From Bradyrhizobium sp. CCGB12 (lineage in GTDB: Bacteria; Pseudomonadota; Alphaproteobacteria; Rhizobiales; Xanthobacteraceae), in assembly GCF_024199845.1 (NCBI RefSeq), contig NZ_JANADO010000001.1, forward strand, positions 7,564,001 through 7,628,000: a stretch of DNA of 64,000 nt, in the 5' to 3' direction. Position 1 is the first letter of the stretch. Each line of letters starts with the position of its first letter. The notes under the pieces were generated by a model, which saw only the letters and a list, made by a program, of their open reading frames with translations, did no database searches and had not been told where the DNA came from. Below, one piece after another: positions 34,562 through 43,199 of the stretch. Position numbers and translations under genes: made by a program.

Positions 34562-35674
34562 TCAGCACCGACCTGACGGGAAGCCGACACGAGTCGGATT
34601 ACACTCCGGCGGCTTGTCCAACGAGCTGCCAAACCATCTACTCGTCAACGAGCCATCATTGTCGATCCAGGGGATCGGTGGCAATTGCGGCAGGTAGGAT
34701 GCATACGGCATGACTTTCGCAAGCGTCACTCTGCCCGGAAACCGTGTGAGGAACGCCTTGTTCATTCCGCCGTCCAGTCCGCTGTATATCGGGGCAGCCG
34801 GCAAATTGTCTTCAAGCAATCGCGCGTATTCGAGCTCGTCGGCGCGCCTCTTCTCCAGCGCCCGCCGCCCGATTTCTGGATTGACGACGAAGGGAGGACA
34901 TTTTTCGGCAGGGTTGAACACTAGAGGCGACGACGAACTCGGGGGAGGTTGCGCATCGAAGACATAGCGGCGATCGCACACATCCACCCTCGGTTCGAGC
35001 CGCGTGGTCTCGAAATGATCGTTGCCGATCTTGAGCATGTTCCAGAAGCGCAGGTTGGGACTATTTCGATGCCGCGCCAGATTGGCCGGCGTCAGGCGGA
35101 ACGGATAGGCCTGGACCTGGAACGACGGCCGGCCGCCGAGGAATGAGTCGCGCGCCAGCGAATAGATTTCGCTTATCTGTTCGTCGGTCATGGCATAGCA
35201 ACCACTCGACCAGCAGTCGCCGTGGATCATGAGGAAGCTGCCGTTGCGCTTGTGCGCCTTGTCGAACGTGTTGGGATAGCCGAGGTTGATCGAGAGATAG
35301 AAGTTGGAGTTGGGATTCATCAACTCAGGTGTAATTGTATAGAACCCTTCCGGAGCCTGTCGGTCGCCCTCGTACAACTTCGGCCCGAGATCGCCCGACC
35401 ACCGACAGATCGGATAGGTCTTGAGGATCTGGAAAAGGCCGGTCGCGTCCTGTTTCCAGACCTCGAGCTCGGCCTCCTCCTTGAAAAGACGCACGACGAT
35501 AGGTGAATATTTCGGCATCTTCTTCTGTTCGAGCAGCGAGAGCAGCTCAGCGGGTAGTTCCCTCGTTGCCTTGGCCGGCAACGGCTTGCTGCTTTCGCCA
35601 AGACACGTGACCGGCGTCAAGGCCGTGGCAAAAGCCGCCGCCAGCACAAGTACTCGGACCATGGCGCGGATCAC
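34562..35674 (-). CDS. exported L,D-transpeptidase (YkuD domain)
   Basis: 370 residues. The N-terminus is a signal peptide (RVLVLAAAFATALTPVTC). The catalytic domain has ELEVWKQD and the active-site motif HGDCWSSGCYAMTDEQI, where the second Cys is the nucleophile. Such enzymes make 3-3 cross-links in peptidoglycan or attach proteins to it, in the periplasm. A proline-rich C-terminal extension of about 170 residues is unassigned. The GTG at 35674, seven bases after GGAGG, is preferred to the ATG four codons later. It lies 32 bases after the nitroreductase gene on the same strand. Confidence 0.85.
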   Translation of the reverse strand: MIRAMVRVLVLAAAFATALTPVTCLGESSKPLPAKATRELPAELLSLLEQKKMPKYSPIVVRLFKEEAELEVWKQDATGLFQILKTYPICRWSGDLGPKLYEGDRQAPEGFYTITPELMNPNSNFYLSINLGYPNTFDKAHKRNGSFLMIHGDCWSSGCYAMTDEQISEIYSLARDSFLGGRPSFQVQAYPFRLTPANLARHRNSPNLRFWNMLKIGNDHFETTRLEPRVDVCDRRYVFDAQPPPSSSSPLVFNPAEKCPPFVVNPEIGRRALEKRRADELEYARLLEDNLPAAPIYSGLDGGMNKAFLTRFPGRVTLAKVMPYASYLPQLPPIPWIDNDGSLTSRWFGSSLDKPPECNPTRVGFPSGRC

Positions 35675-35706
35675 TGCTGTGCCTCCAGCCCTGCCGACCG
35701 CGCGCG

Positions 35707-36384
35707 CTACGTCTCGAACCCGACGAAAACCGTCGCTTCCTCGACGGACTTCCGCTCCGACACCACCGCATTCGCCGGAAAGGTTTGATCCGGCCAGCCC
35801 AGCGCGATGCTTTTCATGATGATCTGATCGTCGGCTATGCCCGCGTGCTCGCGTACCACAGGGGATTGCATGATGCCCTGGCTGTTGATAACCGCGCCGA
35901 GCCCGCGGGACCACGCGGCATTGACCAGGGCGGTCGCCACGGCGCCGCAGTCGAAGGGCGTATCGTCGCTGCCGTCAAGCACGCGGTCATAGGTGATGAT
36001 CACGCAGACGGGCGCGTCGAACTGGCGGAAGCCGCGCAGCACCCAGTCCTGGCGTTTTTCCATGTTGTCGCGCTCGATTCCCATTGCGGAGAATAATTGC
36101 TTGGCGACGCCGACCTGCCTGTCGCGGTGCTTGCCTGCAAAGGCCTGGCCCGTGCGGAACTCGCGCGACTGAGGAACGCCCGCCACCATCCGTTCGGTGT
36201 TGCCGGCGCGGATCCGATCCAGCGGTTCGCCGGTGACGACATAGAAATTCCAGGGCTGGGTGTTCATCGACGACGGAGCGCGCATCGCCAACCCGATGAT
36301 TTCCGCAATCAGCTCCTTGGGTACCGGATCGGGTTTGTAGCCGCGGATACTCCGGCGACCGAGGATGACGTCATCAAACTGCAT
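35707..36384 (-). CDS. nitroreductase-family flavoprotein
   Basis: 225 residues with family landmarks: RRSIRGYKPDPVP (the FMN-binding RxSxRx start), MRAPSSMNTQPWNFYVVTGE, SRGLGAVINSQ and a late IALGWPDQ. It should be an FMN-dependent NAD(P)H oxidoreductase acting on nitroaromatics, quinones or similar compounds in the cytoplasm. It is downstream of a LysR gene on the same strand (102-base gap) and upstream of the L,D-transpeptidase. The natural substrate is unknown. Confidence 0.87.
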   Translation of the reverse strand: MQFDDVILGRRSIRGYKPDPVPKELIAEIIGLAMRAPSSMNTQPWNFYVVTGEPLDRIRAGNTERMVAGVPQSREFRTGQAFAGKHRDRQVGVAKQLFSAMGIERDNMEKRQDWVLRGFRQFDAPVCVIITYDRVLDGSDDTPFDCGAVATALVNAAWSRGLGAVINSQGIMQSPVVREHAGIADDQIIMKSIALGWPDQTFPANAVVSERKSVEEATVFVGFET

Positions 36385-36486
36385 TTGTGTGGAATTCCCC
36401 TGACAAGTTCTGAAGCAGCTGGGATTCTCCCGGAAAATTCTTGATCTTTCAATCTGGATTGACTGACGCTCTCTCCGCCATTTGCC

Positions 36487-37437
36487 TCACCCGACCAACT
36501 TCCACCCATCCCCCGACCGCTTCAGCGTGGAATCACCCACCCGCACGTGCTCGGCGAGGAAATCGATGAACGCGCGGACGCGTGCAGGGAGCGGCGCGGT
36601 GTGGCCGACATAGACGGCGTGGATGTCTTCGCGGTCGCCGGGATTGTAGCTCTGCAGCACCGGAACGAGGCGACCCTGCTCGATGTCGGGGCCGATGTGG
36701 AAGAGGGCGAGGCGCGCGAGGCCGACGCCGCCCAGCGCTAGGCGGCGGGCGACTTCACCGTCGCTGGCGCGCGCGACCGGCGGCGGCATGGCTTCCTCGG
36801 TGCGGTCGCCGCGCTTGAACGGCCAGCCGCCGCGGATGCGCGGAAAGGTCCAGCCGATGCCGCGGTGCGCAGCGAGATCCGCCGGCGTCTTCGGCGTGCC
36901 GAAGCGCGCCAGATAGTCTGGCGCGCCGACGACCACCATGCGGCTGGTGCCGAGCTTGCGCGCGACAAGACGCGACGCACGCAATGGGCCGACCCGGATC
37001 GCGACGTCGGCGCGCTCCTGCATCAGGTCGATCGTCGTGTCCGTCAGCATGAGATCGAGCGTGACGTCAGGATGCTCTTTCAGAAAGCGCGGGATCAGCG
37101 GCATCAGATGCAGCATGCCGAAGGGAATGTTGCTGTTCACCGTGAGGCGGCCGCGCGGCGCCGCGCCGGAGGCCGCCTCGCGCTCGGCCTCCTCCATCTC
37201 TGCGAGGATCCGCACGGCCCGCTGGTAGAAGGCCTGGCCTTCCTCGGTCAGGGCCAGCTTGCGCGTGGTGCGGGTGACGAGGCGGGAGCCGAGCCGCGCC
37301 TCCAGCCGCGACATCAGCTTGCTCACGCCCGATGGCGTCAGCCGCAGTTTTCGCGCGGCCTGGGTGAAGCCGCCGAGATCGACGACGCGGACGAAGACCT
37401 CCATCTCGGCGGAGCGGTTGGTGTCGAAACGGGCCAT
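36487..37437 (-). CDS. LysR-family transcriptional regulator of the divergent MFS/AKR operon
   Basis: 316 residues. It has an N-terminal helix-turn-helix (VVDLGGFTQAARKLRLTPSG, then SKLMSRLEARLGSRLV) and an effector domain with RGRLTVNSNIPFG and GPLRASRLVARKLG. It belongs to the subgroup that often sits opposite efflux or oxidoreductase genes. The start is 98 bases from the MFS gene, and a strong dyad (37447-37474) lies in the gap. Its 3' half was duplicated at 33924-34361. Confidence 0.9.
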   Translation of the reverse strand: MARFDTNRSAEMEVFVRVVDLGGFTQAARKLRLTPSGVSKLMSRLEARLGSRLVTRTTRKLALTEEGQAFYQRAVRILAEMEEAEREAASGAAPRGRLTVNSNIPFGMLHLMPLIPRFLKEHPDVTLDLMLTDTTIDLMQERADVAIRVGPLRASRLVARKLGTSRMVVVGAPDYLARFGTPKTPADLAAHRGIGWTFPRIRGGWPFKRGDRTEEAMPPPVARASDGEVARRLALGGVGLARLALFHIGPDIEQGRLVPVLQSYNPGDREDIHAVYVGHTAPLPARVRAFIDFLAEHVRVGDSTLKRSGDGWKLVG

Positions 37438-37446
37438 GTTGAATTC

Positions 37447-37474
37447 ATGTCACAAATCATTGGATTTGGGACAT
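37447..37474. promoter_or_regulatory. 28-base interrupted palindrome, likely LysR operator
   Basis: ATGTCACAAATCAT is followed by TGGATTTGGGACAT; 11 of 14 positions pair as an inverted repeat. It begins 10 bases before the LysR start and ends 62 bases before the MFS start, where a LysR protein would control both directions. Confidence 0.65.
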
Positions 37475-37535
37475 ACTAACGGTTTTGCACGCGTGCAGCT
37501 ATCTGCGTGGCTCGTCTCATCCATCGGAGCCACGC

Positions 37536-38717
37536 ATGCCTCCCGCCGTCCTCGCGCTCACCGCCGGTGCCTTCGGCATCGGCACCACCGAATTCATCAT
37601 CATGGGCCTCTTGCTCCAGGTCGCCGCCGACATGCATGTCTCGGTGCCGGTCGCGGGCTTGCTCATCTCCGGCTATGCGCTCGGCGTGTTCGTCGGCGCG
37701 CCGGTCCTGACGCTGGCGACGCGGCGGATGCCGCGCAAAACCGTGCTGCTGGCGCTGATGGCGATCTTCACATTGGGTAATGCCGCCTGCGCGCTGGCAC
37801 CGAACTACGAGTTGCTGATGGCCGCGCGCGTGCTGACTTCGCTCGCCCACGGCACCTTCTTCGGTGTCGGGTCGGTGGTGGCGACGAGCCTCGTCGCCGA
37901 GGACAAGCGCGCCTCCGCGATATCAACCATGTTCATCGGCCTCACGGTCGCGACGCTGCTGGGCGTGCCGTTCGGCGCCTGGTTCGGCCTGATGCTCGGC
38001 TGGCGCGCGGCGTTTTGGGCCGTGACTGTTATCGGCGTGATCGCCTTTGCGGTGGTCGCGACGCTCGTGCCCGGCGATGTCGGCAACGGCGACAAGCCGG
38101 TCTCGCTTGCGGAGGAAATATCGGTGCTCGGCCGCCCGCAGGTGCTGCTCGGCCTTGCCATGACCGTGTTCGGCTTTGCCGGCCTGTTCGTCGTCTTCAC
38201 CTATATCCAGCCGATCCTGACGCGCTTCGCCGGCTTTTCGGAAGACGCGGTCTCGCCGATCCTGCTGGTATTCGGCGTCGGACTCGCGATCGGTAACGTC
38301 GCCGGCGGCAAGCTTGCCGACCGTGGCCTCGCCGGCGCCTTGATCGGAACGCTCGCCGCGCTCGCCATGGTGCTTCTTGGGCTTGCCGCCGCGCTGTCGG
38401 TCAAGATCCCGGCGATCGGGCTGATCCTGCTGCTGGGCATCGCCGCTTTTGCGACCGTCGCCCCGCTCCAGTTGCGCGTGCTGGAAGCGGCTGGCCCTAG
38501 CGGGCGCACGCTCGCTTCCAGTCTCAACATCGCCGCGTTCAATCTCGGCAACGCTCTCGGTGCCTGGGCCGGCGGCGTCACCATCGATCGCGGGCTCGGC
38601 CTCTCGGCGCTGCCGCTGGTTGCAGCCGGCATCACCGCTGTCGGTCTGGTGCTGGCGCTGTGGAGCCTCTGGCTCGACCGCACGCAGGCGGTGGTCGCGG
38701 CGTGCCCCGCGGAATAG
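37536..38717 (+). CDS. MFS efflux transporter (DHA1 family, AraJ-like)
   Basis: 393 residues and twelve hydrophobic segments. The first helices read LALTAGAFGIGTTEFIIMGL, as in AraJ/YdhP-type sugar or drug exporters, and the loop between helices 2 and 3 has LATRRMPRKTVL, the MFS signature form. ATG at 37536 is chosen because CGGAG lies eight bases upstream. It is followed by the aldo/keto reductase gene after 10 bases, and the LysR gene is divergent, so this looks like a regulated export-detoxification operon. The substrate is unknown. Confidence 0.88.
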   Translation: MPPAVLALTAGAFGIGTTEFIIMGLLLQVAADMHVSVPVAGLLISGYALGVFVGAPVLTLATRRMPRKTVLLALMAIFTLGNAACALAPNYELLMAARVLTSLAHGTFFGVGSVVATSLVAEDKRASAISTMFIGLTVATLLGVPFGAWFGLMLGWRAAFWAVTVIGVIAFAVVATLVPGDVGNGDKPVSLAEEISVLGRPQVLLGLAMTVFGFAGLFVVFTYIQPILTRFAGFSEDAVSPILLVFGVGLAIGNVAGGKLADRGLAGALIGTLAALAMVLLGLAAALSVKIPAIGLILLLGIAAFATVAPLQLRVLEAAGPSGRTLASSLNIAAFNLGNALGAWAGGVTIDRGLGLSALPLVAAGITAVGLVLALWSLWLDRTQAVVAACPAE

Positions 38718-38727
38718 GAGAGCGATC

Positions 38728-39762
38728 ATGCAATACCGCAATCTCGGCGCTTCCGGGCTCAAGGTCTCTGTCCTCAGCTTCGGCACCGGCACGTTCGGCG
38801 GCCAGGGTCCTCTGTTCTCGGCTTGGGGCCGGAGCGGCACGGAGGAGGCCCGAAGGCTGGTCGACATCTGCCTCGATGCCGGAGTCAATCTGTTCGATAG
38901 TGCCGATGTCTATTCGAATGGCGCCTCCGAGGAGATCCTCGGTGTTGCGATCAAGGGCCGCCGCGACAAGGTGCTGATCTCAACCAAGATGAGCCTGCCG
39001 ACGGGCGACGGCCCGCTCGATGCCGGATCGTCGCGGCAGCGGCTGCTTGTCTCGGTCGACGCGGCGCTGCGCCGGCTTGGCACTGACACGATCGACCTGC
39101 TTCAGCTTCATGCCTTCGACGCGTTCACGCCGATCGAGGAGGTGCTGTCCACACTCGACACGCTCGTGCGCGCCGGCAAGCTGCGCTATGTCGGCGTCTC
39201 GAATTTCGCGGGCTGGCAATTGATGAAGTCGCTCGCCATCGCCGACCGGCATGGCTGGCCGCGCTATGTCGCGCATCAAGTCTATTACTCGCTGCTCGGG
39301 CGCGACTATGAATGGGAGCTGATGCCGCTCGCGCGCGATCAGGGCGTCGGCGCGCTGGTCTGGAGCCCGCTCGGCTGGGGCCGGCTGACCGGAAAGATCC
39401 GGCGCGGCCAACCGCTGCCTGAAGCAAGCCGCCTGCATGCCACCGCGCAGTTCGGTCCGCTCGTGGACGAGGAGCGTCTGTACGCCGTCGTCGACGTGCT
39501 GGACGCGATTGCCGCAGAGACTGGCCGCAGCGTGCCGCAGGTCGCGATCACCTGGCTGCTCTCGCGTCCCACCGTCGCTTCCGTGATCATTGGTGCCCGC
39601 GACGAAGCGCAGCTGCGTGACAATCTCGGTGCGGTCGGCTGGTCGCTGAGTGCGGATCAGATCAGGCGCCTCGACGAAGTCAGCGCAGTGATGCCGCCTT
39701 ATCCCTATTATCCCTATCGCATCCAGGACGGCTTTGCGCGGCTGAACCCGCCGCTTGTGTGA
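38728..39762 (+). CDS. aldo/keto reductase
   Basis: 344 residues of the NADPH-dependent aldo/keto reductase family. The catalytic tetrad is recognisable: D in LFDSADVYSNGASEE with its Tyr, K in VLISTKMS, and H in LLQLHAFD. SVIIGARDEAQLRDNL is the cofactor-binding end. AGGAG precedes the ATG by seven bases. The 10-base gap after the MFS gene indicates one operon. It probably reduces a carbonyl compound that also induces or leaves through the exporter (inference). Confidence 0.9.
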   Translation: MQYRNLGASGLKVSVLSFGTGTFGGQGPLFSAWGRSGTEEARRLVDICLDAGVNLFDSADVYSNGASEEILGVAIKGRRDKVLISTKMSLPTGDGPLDAGSSRQRLLVSVDAALRRLGTDTIDLLQLHAFDAFTPIEEVLSTLDTLVRAGKLRYVGVSNFAGWQLMKSLAIADRHGWPRYVAHQVYYSLLGRDYEWELMPLARDQGVGALVWSPLGWGRLTGKIRRGQPLPEASRLHATAQFGPLVDEERLYAVVDVLDAIAAETGRSVPQVAITWLLSRPTVASVIIGARDEAQLRDNLGAVGWSLSADQIRRLDEVSAVMPPYPYYPYRIQDGFARLNPPLV

Positions 39763-39883
39763 GTCCATCGATCACTGACAATTCGCCGCATTGGCGGCTG
39801 CCGCCAATGCGCCATGCAGAAACGCCGCTGTACAGGCCTCGTTGCCGTCCGTAACCTCCGCGCCGCAATTCAGGAGATGCGAC

Positions 39884-41455
39884 GTGGCGAAGAAGACGAC
39901 GACCAAGAAGAAAAGCGCTTCAAAGAAAACAGTAGCGAAGACCTCGAGCAAGAAGGCCGCCGTCCGCAAGGGGGCTGCTGCGAAACCAGCCAAAAAAGCA
40001 GTCGAGAAATCGGTCAAGAAGGCCACGGTGCGCCGCCCCAAGGGACCGGCCTGGCAATGGTCGGCGGTCGACACCGCGGCCGCGATCCGCAATGGGGCCA
40101 TCTCGGCGGTCGAGACCGTCGAGGCTCATCTCGAACGGATGCGGGCGATCAATCCGCGGCTGAACGCGGTCGTCGTCGACCTCAGCGAGGAAGCGTTGAA
40201 AGCGGCGCATGCGGCCGACAGGCAGCGCGCGAAGGGCGGCGAGCTCGGCCTCCTGCATGGCGTGCCTGTCACCATCAAGGAGAATGTCGACTACGAGGGG
40301 CGGCCGAATTTCAACGGCGTTCCCGACAACAAGGATCTCATCGCGCCGTCGGATGCGCCGGTCGTGCGCAATCTGAAAAAGGCTGGCGCGATCGTCATCG
40401 GGCTCACCAACACGCCGGAATTCTCCTTCCGGGGCTTCACCGACAATCCCCTGCACGGGCTGACGCTGAACCCCTGGGACCCCAATATCACCTGCGGCGG
40501 CTCCTCGGGCGGAGCCGGTTCGGCGGTGGCGGCCGGCATCGGCACCATCGCCCACGGCAACGACATCGGCGGCTCGTTGCGCTGGCCGGCGCATTGCAAC
40601 GGCATTGCCACCATCAAGCCGACGCAGGGTCGCATCCCCGCCTTCAACGCCAGCGCAACGGCGGAGCGGCCGATGCTGGCGCATCTGATGTCGGCGCAGG
40701 GGCCGCTCGCCCGCCACGTCGCCGACGTTCGTCTCGCGCTGGACGTGATGAGCCAACGCGATCCGCGCGATCCCTGGTGGGTGCCGGCACCCCTGGCAGG
40801 CGAGAGGCCGAAGGGCCCGATCAAGGTTGCGCTGGCCAAGATCCCCGATGACATGGAGGTCGATCCGTCCGTCACAGCGGCGCTGCGCCAGGCCGCGGAT
40901 CATCTCGAGCGGTCCGGCTATCGCGTCAGCGAGGTCGATGTGCCCGACATCAACGGTGTCTGGCAGACCTGGTGCGACATCATCACCAACGAGACCGTGA
41001 TGATGCAGGAGGCTGGCATGCTGAAGGTCACGTCCGAGGACTTCCACAAGGCCTGGGGCGGCATGAAGACCAAGGCCAATGTGCTCGATCTCAAAGCCTG
41101 GATGCAGGCGACGGCCGCACGCAACGGCCATATCCGCGCGTGGCAATTGTTCTTCGAGGAGTATCCGGTGGTGCTGGCGCCGACCACGGTGAAGCCGACG
41201 CCGGGCCCGCGCGAGGACACGGTCAGTCCCGAGCGCGTGCGCGAGATCTTCTGGGGCGAGATCCGCTTCATCTCCGCAATCAACGTGCTGGGCCTGCCTG
41301 GCGCGGTGGTGCCGGTGGCGCTGCATGACGGCAAGCCGATCGGGGTGCAGCTCATTGCCGGGCGCTATCGCGAGGATCTCGCGCTCGACGCGGCGGCAGC
41401 GATCGAGAAGCGTGCCGGCGTGCTCGCCCATCGCCTCTGGCAGACGTTGGTCTGA
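39884..41455 (+). CDS. amidase-signature enzyme with lysine-rich histone-H1-like N-terminal tail
   Basis: 523 residues. From about residue 60 it is an amidase-signature hydrolase with the Ser-cisSer-Lys triad: K in GVPVTIKENVDYEG, GGSSGGAGSAVAAG, and the nucleophile Ser in GNDIGGSLRWPA. The first 50 residues are different: a tail of Lys, Ala, Thr and Ser with repeats such as KKTTTKKKSASKK and AAKPAKKAVEKS, like bacterial H1-type DNA-binding tails. GTG at 39884 follows CAGGAG at good spacing; a longer frame from 39791 lacks a binding site. It hydrolyses an unknown amide. The tail might bind DNA or another polyanion. Confidence 0.85.
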   Translation: MAKKTTTKKKSASKKTVAKTSSKKAAVRKGAAAKPAKKAVEKSVKKATVRRPKGPAWQWSAVDTAAAIRNGAISAVETVEAHLERMRAINPRLNAVVVDLSEEALKAAHAADRQRAKGGELGLLHGVPVTIKENVDYEGRPNFNGVPDNKDLIAPSDAPVVRNLKKAGAIVIGLTNTPEFSFRGFTDNPLHGLTLNPWDPNITCGGSSGGAGSAVAAGIGTIAHGNDIGGSLRWPAHCNGIATIKPTQGRIPAFNASATAERPMLAHLMSAQGPLARHVADVRLALDVMSQRDPRDPWWVPAPLAGERPKGPIKVALAKIPDDMEVDPSVTAALRQAADHLERSGYRVSEVDVPDINGVWQTWCDIITNETVMMQEAGMLKVTSEDFHKAWGGMKTKANVLDLKAWMQATAARNGHIRAWQLFFEEYPVVLAPTTVKPTPGPREDTVSPERVREIFWGEIRFISAINVLGLPGAVVPVALHDGKPIGVQLIAGRYREDLALDAAAAIEKRAGVLAHRLWQTLV

Positions 41456-41912
41456 GCCCGTTCCAGCAACCGCTTCAGGGCTTCGCGCATTCCGCGCGAA
41501 GCTCGCACGGGGCGGTCAGCTCATCAGATGGCCCCAATCGCCTTCTGAAGCAGCGCCACGGTGAGATGTTGGTGTTGCACCAGCTGTTGTTGGTGCTCGC
41601 GAGATTCGCCAAGTTAGCAGCGGGGAACCTGCGCAACGGTTCATCGCGGCATGAAAGCGGATATCCCTGCGTTGCCGATCATGTCGAGGGTGCGTCGCCG
41701 CCGTTGTCAGGCTCTCGTGGGGCAGGGAAGCTGCACCAAGTTCCACAATCGGCGTTCGGCTCGCATCTCTTCACGAGAAGTCCCTCAATCTTTGACTCCT
41801 TGATTTAAGTCAAATCCGATCCTGAGCAGGAGGAGAGGTTTCCGCCGGGTGCCGATCCGTGAGCGGCATCGCCTTATCATGTGCGCGGCACCCCAAGTAA
41901 TGGAGGAAAGCC
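41456..41912. other. gene-poor stretch
   Basis: 457 bases between the amidase and the glycine-rich protein gene. Short open frames exist on both strands (for example 41566-41808), but they have no binding site or protein-like composition. The promoter of the next gene probably lies in its last 100 bases. Confidence 0.5.
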
Positions 41913-42347
41913 ATGCTACGATGCCTTCTCGCTGCCTTGGCGGCGATGGTTCTGATCACCGTCAGTCTCATTCCAGATGATGCATATGCCCGCCGTGGCG
42001 GCGGCGGCTTCCATGGTGGTGGTATGCGCGCCGGAGGTTTCCATGGCGGTGGCGCCCGCGTCGCCAATGTCCGGGGCGGCGGATACCGGGTTGCGGGAGG
42101 CCGCTACGGCGTCGCCGGCCGTGGTTATGGCTATCGCCCGATAGCCGGGCGCCCCGTGGCGCGAGGGGTCTATCGCAATGCAGCCTATCGCGGCGCTTAT
42201 AGGGGCGCAGCCTATGGTCTAGGTGCGGCAGCAGTAGGAGCCGCCGCAGCCGGCGCCTATGGCTACTACGGTGGCTACAACAGCTGCACCTATGACGCTT
42301 ACGGCAATTACGTTTGCCCCGGACAATATCCGTACGGGTATCGATAA
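41913..42347 (+). CDS. small exported glycine/tyrosine-rich protein
   Basis: 144 residues. A signal peptide (LAALAAMVLITVSLIPDDAYA) is followed by glycine-rich repeats (RRGGGGFHGGGMRAGGFHGG), an Arg/Tyr/Ala region, an alanine run and a C-terminus with two cysteines (YNSCTYDAYGNYVCPG). GGAGGAAAG sits just before the ATG. Low-complexity exported proteins ending in this way are common in Bradyrhizobium. Function unknown; a surface or stress-related role is possible. Confidence 0.75.
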   Translation: MLRCLLAALAAMVLITVSLIPDDAYARRGGGGFHGGGMRAGGFHGGGARVANVRGGGYRVAGGRYGVAGRGYGYRPIAGRPVARGVYRNAAYRGAYRGAAYGLGAAAVGAAAAGAYGYYGGYNSCTYDAYGNYVCPGQYPYGYR

Positions 42348-42359
42348 TGAAGTTGGCGG

Positions 42360-42387
42360 GACGGTAGCGGCCAGCTCCGCTGCCGTC
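42360..42387 (+). terminator. hairpin after the glycine-rich protein gene
   Basis: GACGGTAGCGG and CCGCTGCCGTC pair with one G-T mismatch around a six-base loop, 12 bases after the stop codon. No T-run follows, so it is a weak terminator candidate. Confidence 0.4.
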
Positions 42388-42527
42388 CGTCAAGGCTGCC
42401 GGAATTTCCCCGGCTCAGCCTCGCCGCGACCTGCTTGTCCAGATTCCTAGGACATAAAGCATCAAGGTGGCCCACCATCAGCAGTAGACTTGCCAAGTTG
42501 CGGCATCACATCGATCGGGCGAGCAGC

Positions 42528-42986
42528 ATGAGATTTCCGGCAGGGGTCCTCGCGGGACTGTTCTTACTTAATGGCACGGGGGCGAGCCATGCGGTGGTTC
42601 GCATTGCGAATGATCGGGGCGGATCGATTGCCTACTACATCGAGAGATACGAGAAATTGCGCACCGCGCGTCAATCGGTCGTCATCGATGGCCTTTGCGC
42701 CTCCGCCTGCACGATCGTCCTTGCGACGATTGCATCGGACGACATCTGCGTCACCTCAAAGGCAAGACTTGCCTTTCATGCTGCGTGGGACTTCGGCAGG
42801 AATGGGCGCACATTTACCGACCGCGGGGCGACCCGGATGCTGTATTCGATGTATCCCTCGCCAATTCAGCAATGGCTCGATCGTCGAGGAGGATTAACTC
42901 CCCGTACGGTTTTTCTTCAAGGCAAAGAGCTGCATGGGATGTATCGGGAGTGCGATCTCGATCCACGGCCGTCCGCCACGCGATGA
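42528..42986 (+). CDS. exported protein with ClpP-like (crotonase-fold) segment, unknown function
   Basis: 152 residues from the ATG at 42528, chosen because a signal peptide follows directly (MRFPAGVLAGLFLLNGTGAS). The core GGSIAYYIERYEKLR, SVVIDGLCASACTIVLA and KARLAFHAAWD resembles the ClpP/SDH-like periplasmic proteins in which the residue after the SACT turn stands at the active-site position. Whether it is catalytic is unclear. It stands alone, 180 bases after the glycine-rich gene. Confidence 0.6.
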   Translation: MRFPAGVLAGLFLLNGTGASHAVVRIANDRGGSIAYYIERYEKLRTARQSVVIDGLCASACTIVLATIASDDICVTSKARLAFHAAWDFGRNGRTFTDRGATRMLYSMYPSPIQQWLDRRGGLTPRTVFLQGKELHGMYRECDLDPRPSATR

Positions 42987-43199
42987 GTGTCGTGACCCGC
43001 AAGCTGCAGCGAGCAGCGTCTTCATTAATGCAATTTAACTCGAATTTTAGCCTATTCGCCAACAAGCGTTAGGGTTACTTCATCGATCTCTAAGCGAATT
43101 ATTGTCCGCTTTACCACCCGCCTCTAACACGGGGACGGCGGACAACGCACATGCCCCTGAGGTCAATAAGTGCGGCCCGCCCCACGCGGAGGTGGCACG

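Noticed and set aside
38449..38727. Longer form of the aldo/keto reductase
   Set aside because: The extension overlaps the MFS gene out of frame; AGGAG before 38728 fixes the start.
41566..41808. Small gene after the amidase
   Set aside because: No binding site, no domain, and an equally long frame on the other strand.
43086..43199. SAM-II riboswitch in front of metY
   Set aside because: A hairpin is present, but the conserved loop and the downstream pseudoknot bases of SAM-II are not, so only an unnamed leader is noted.
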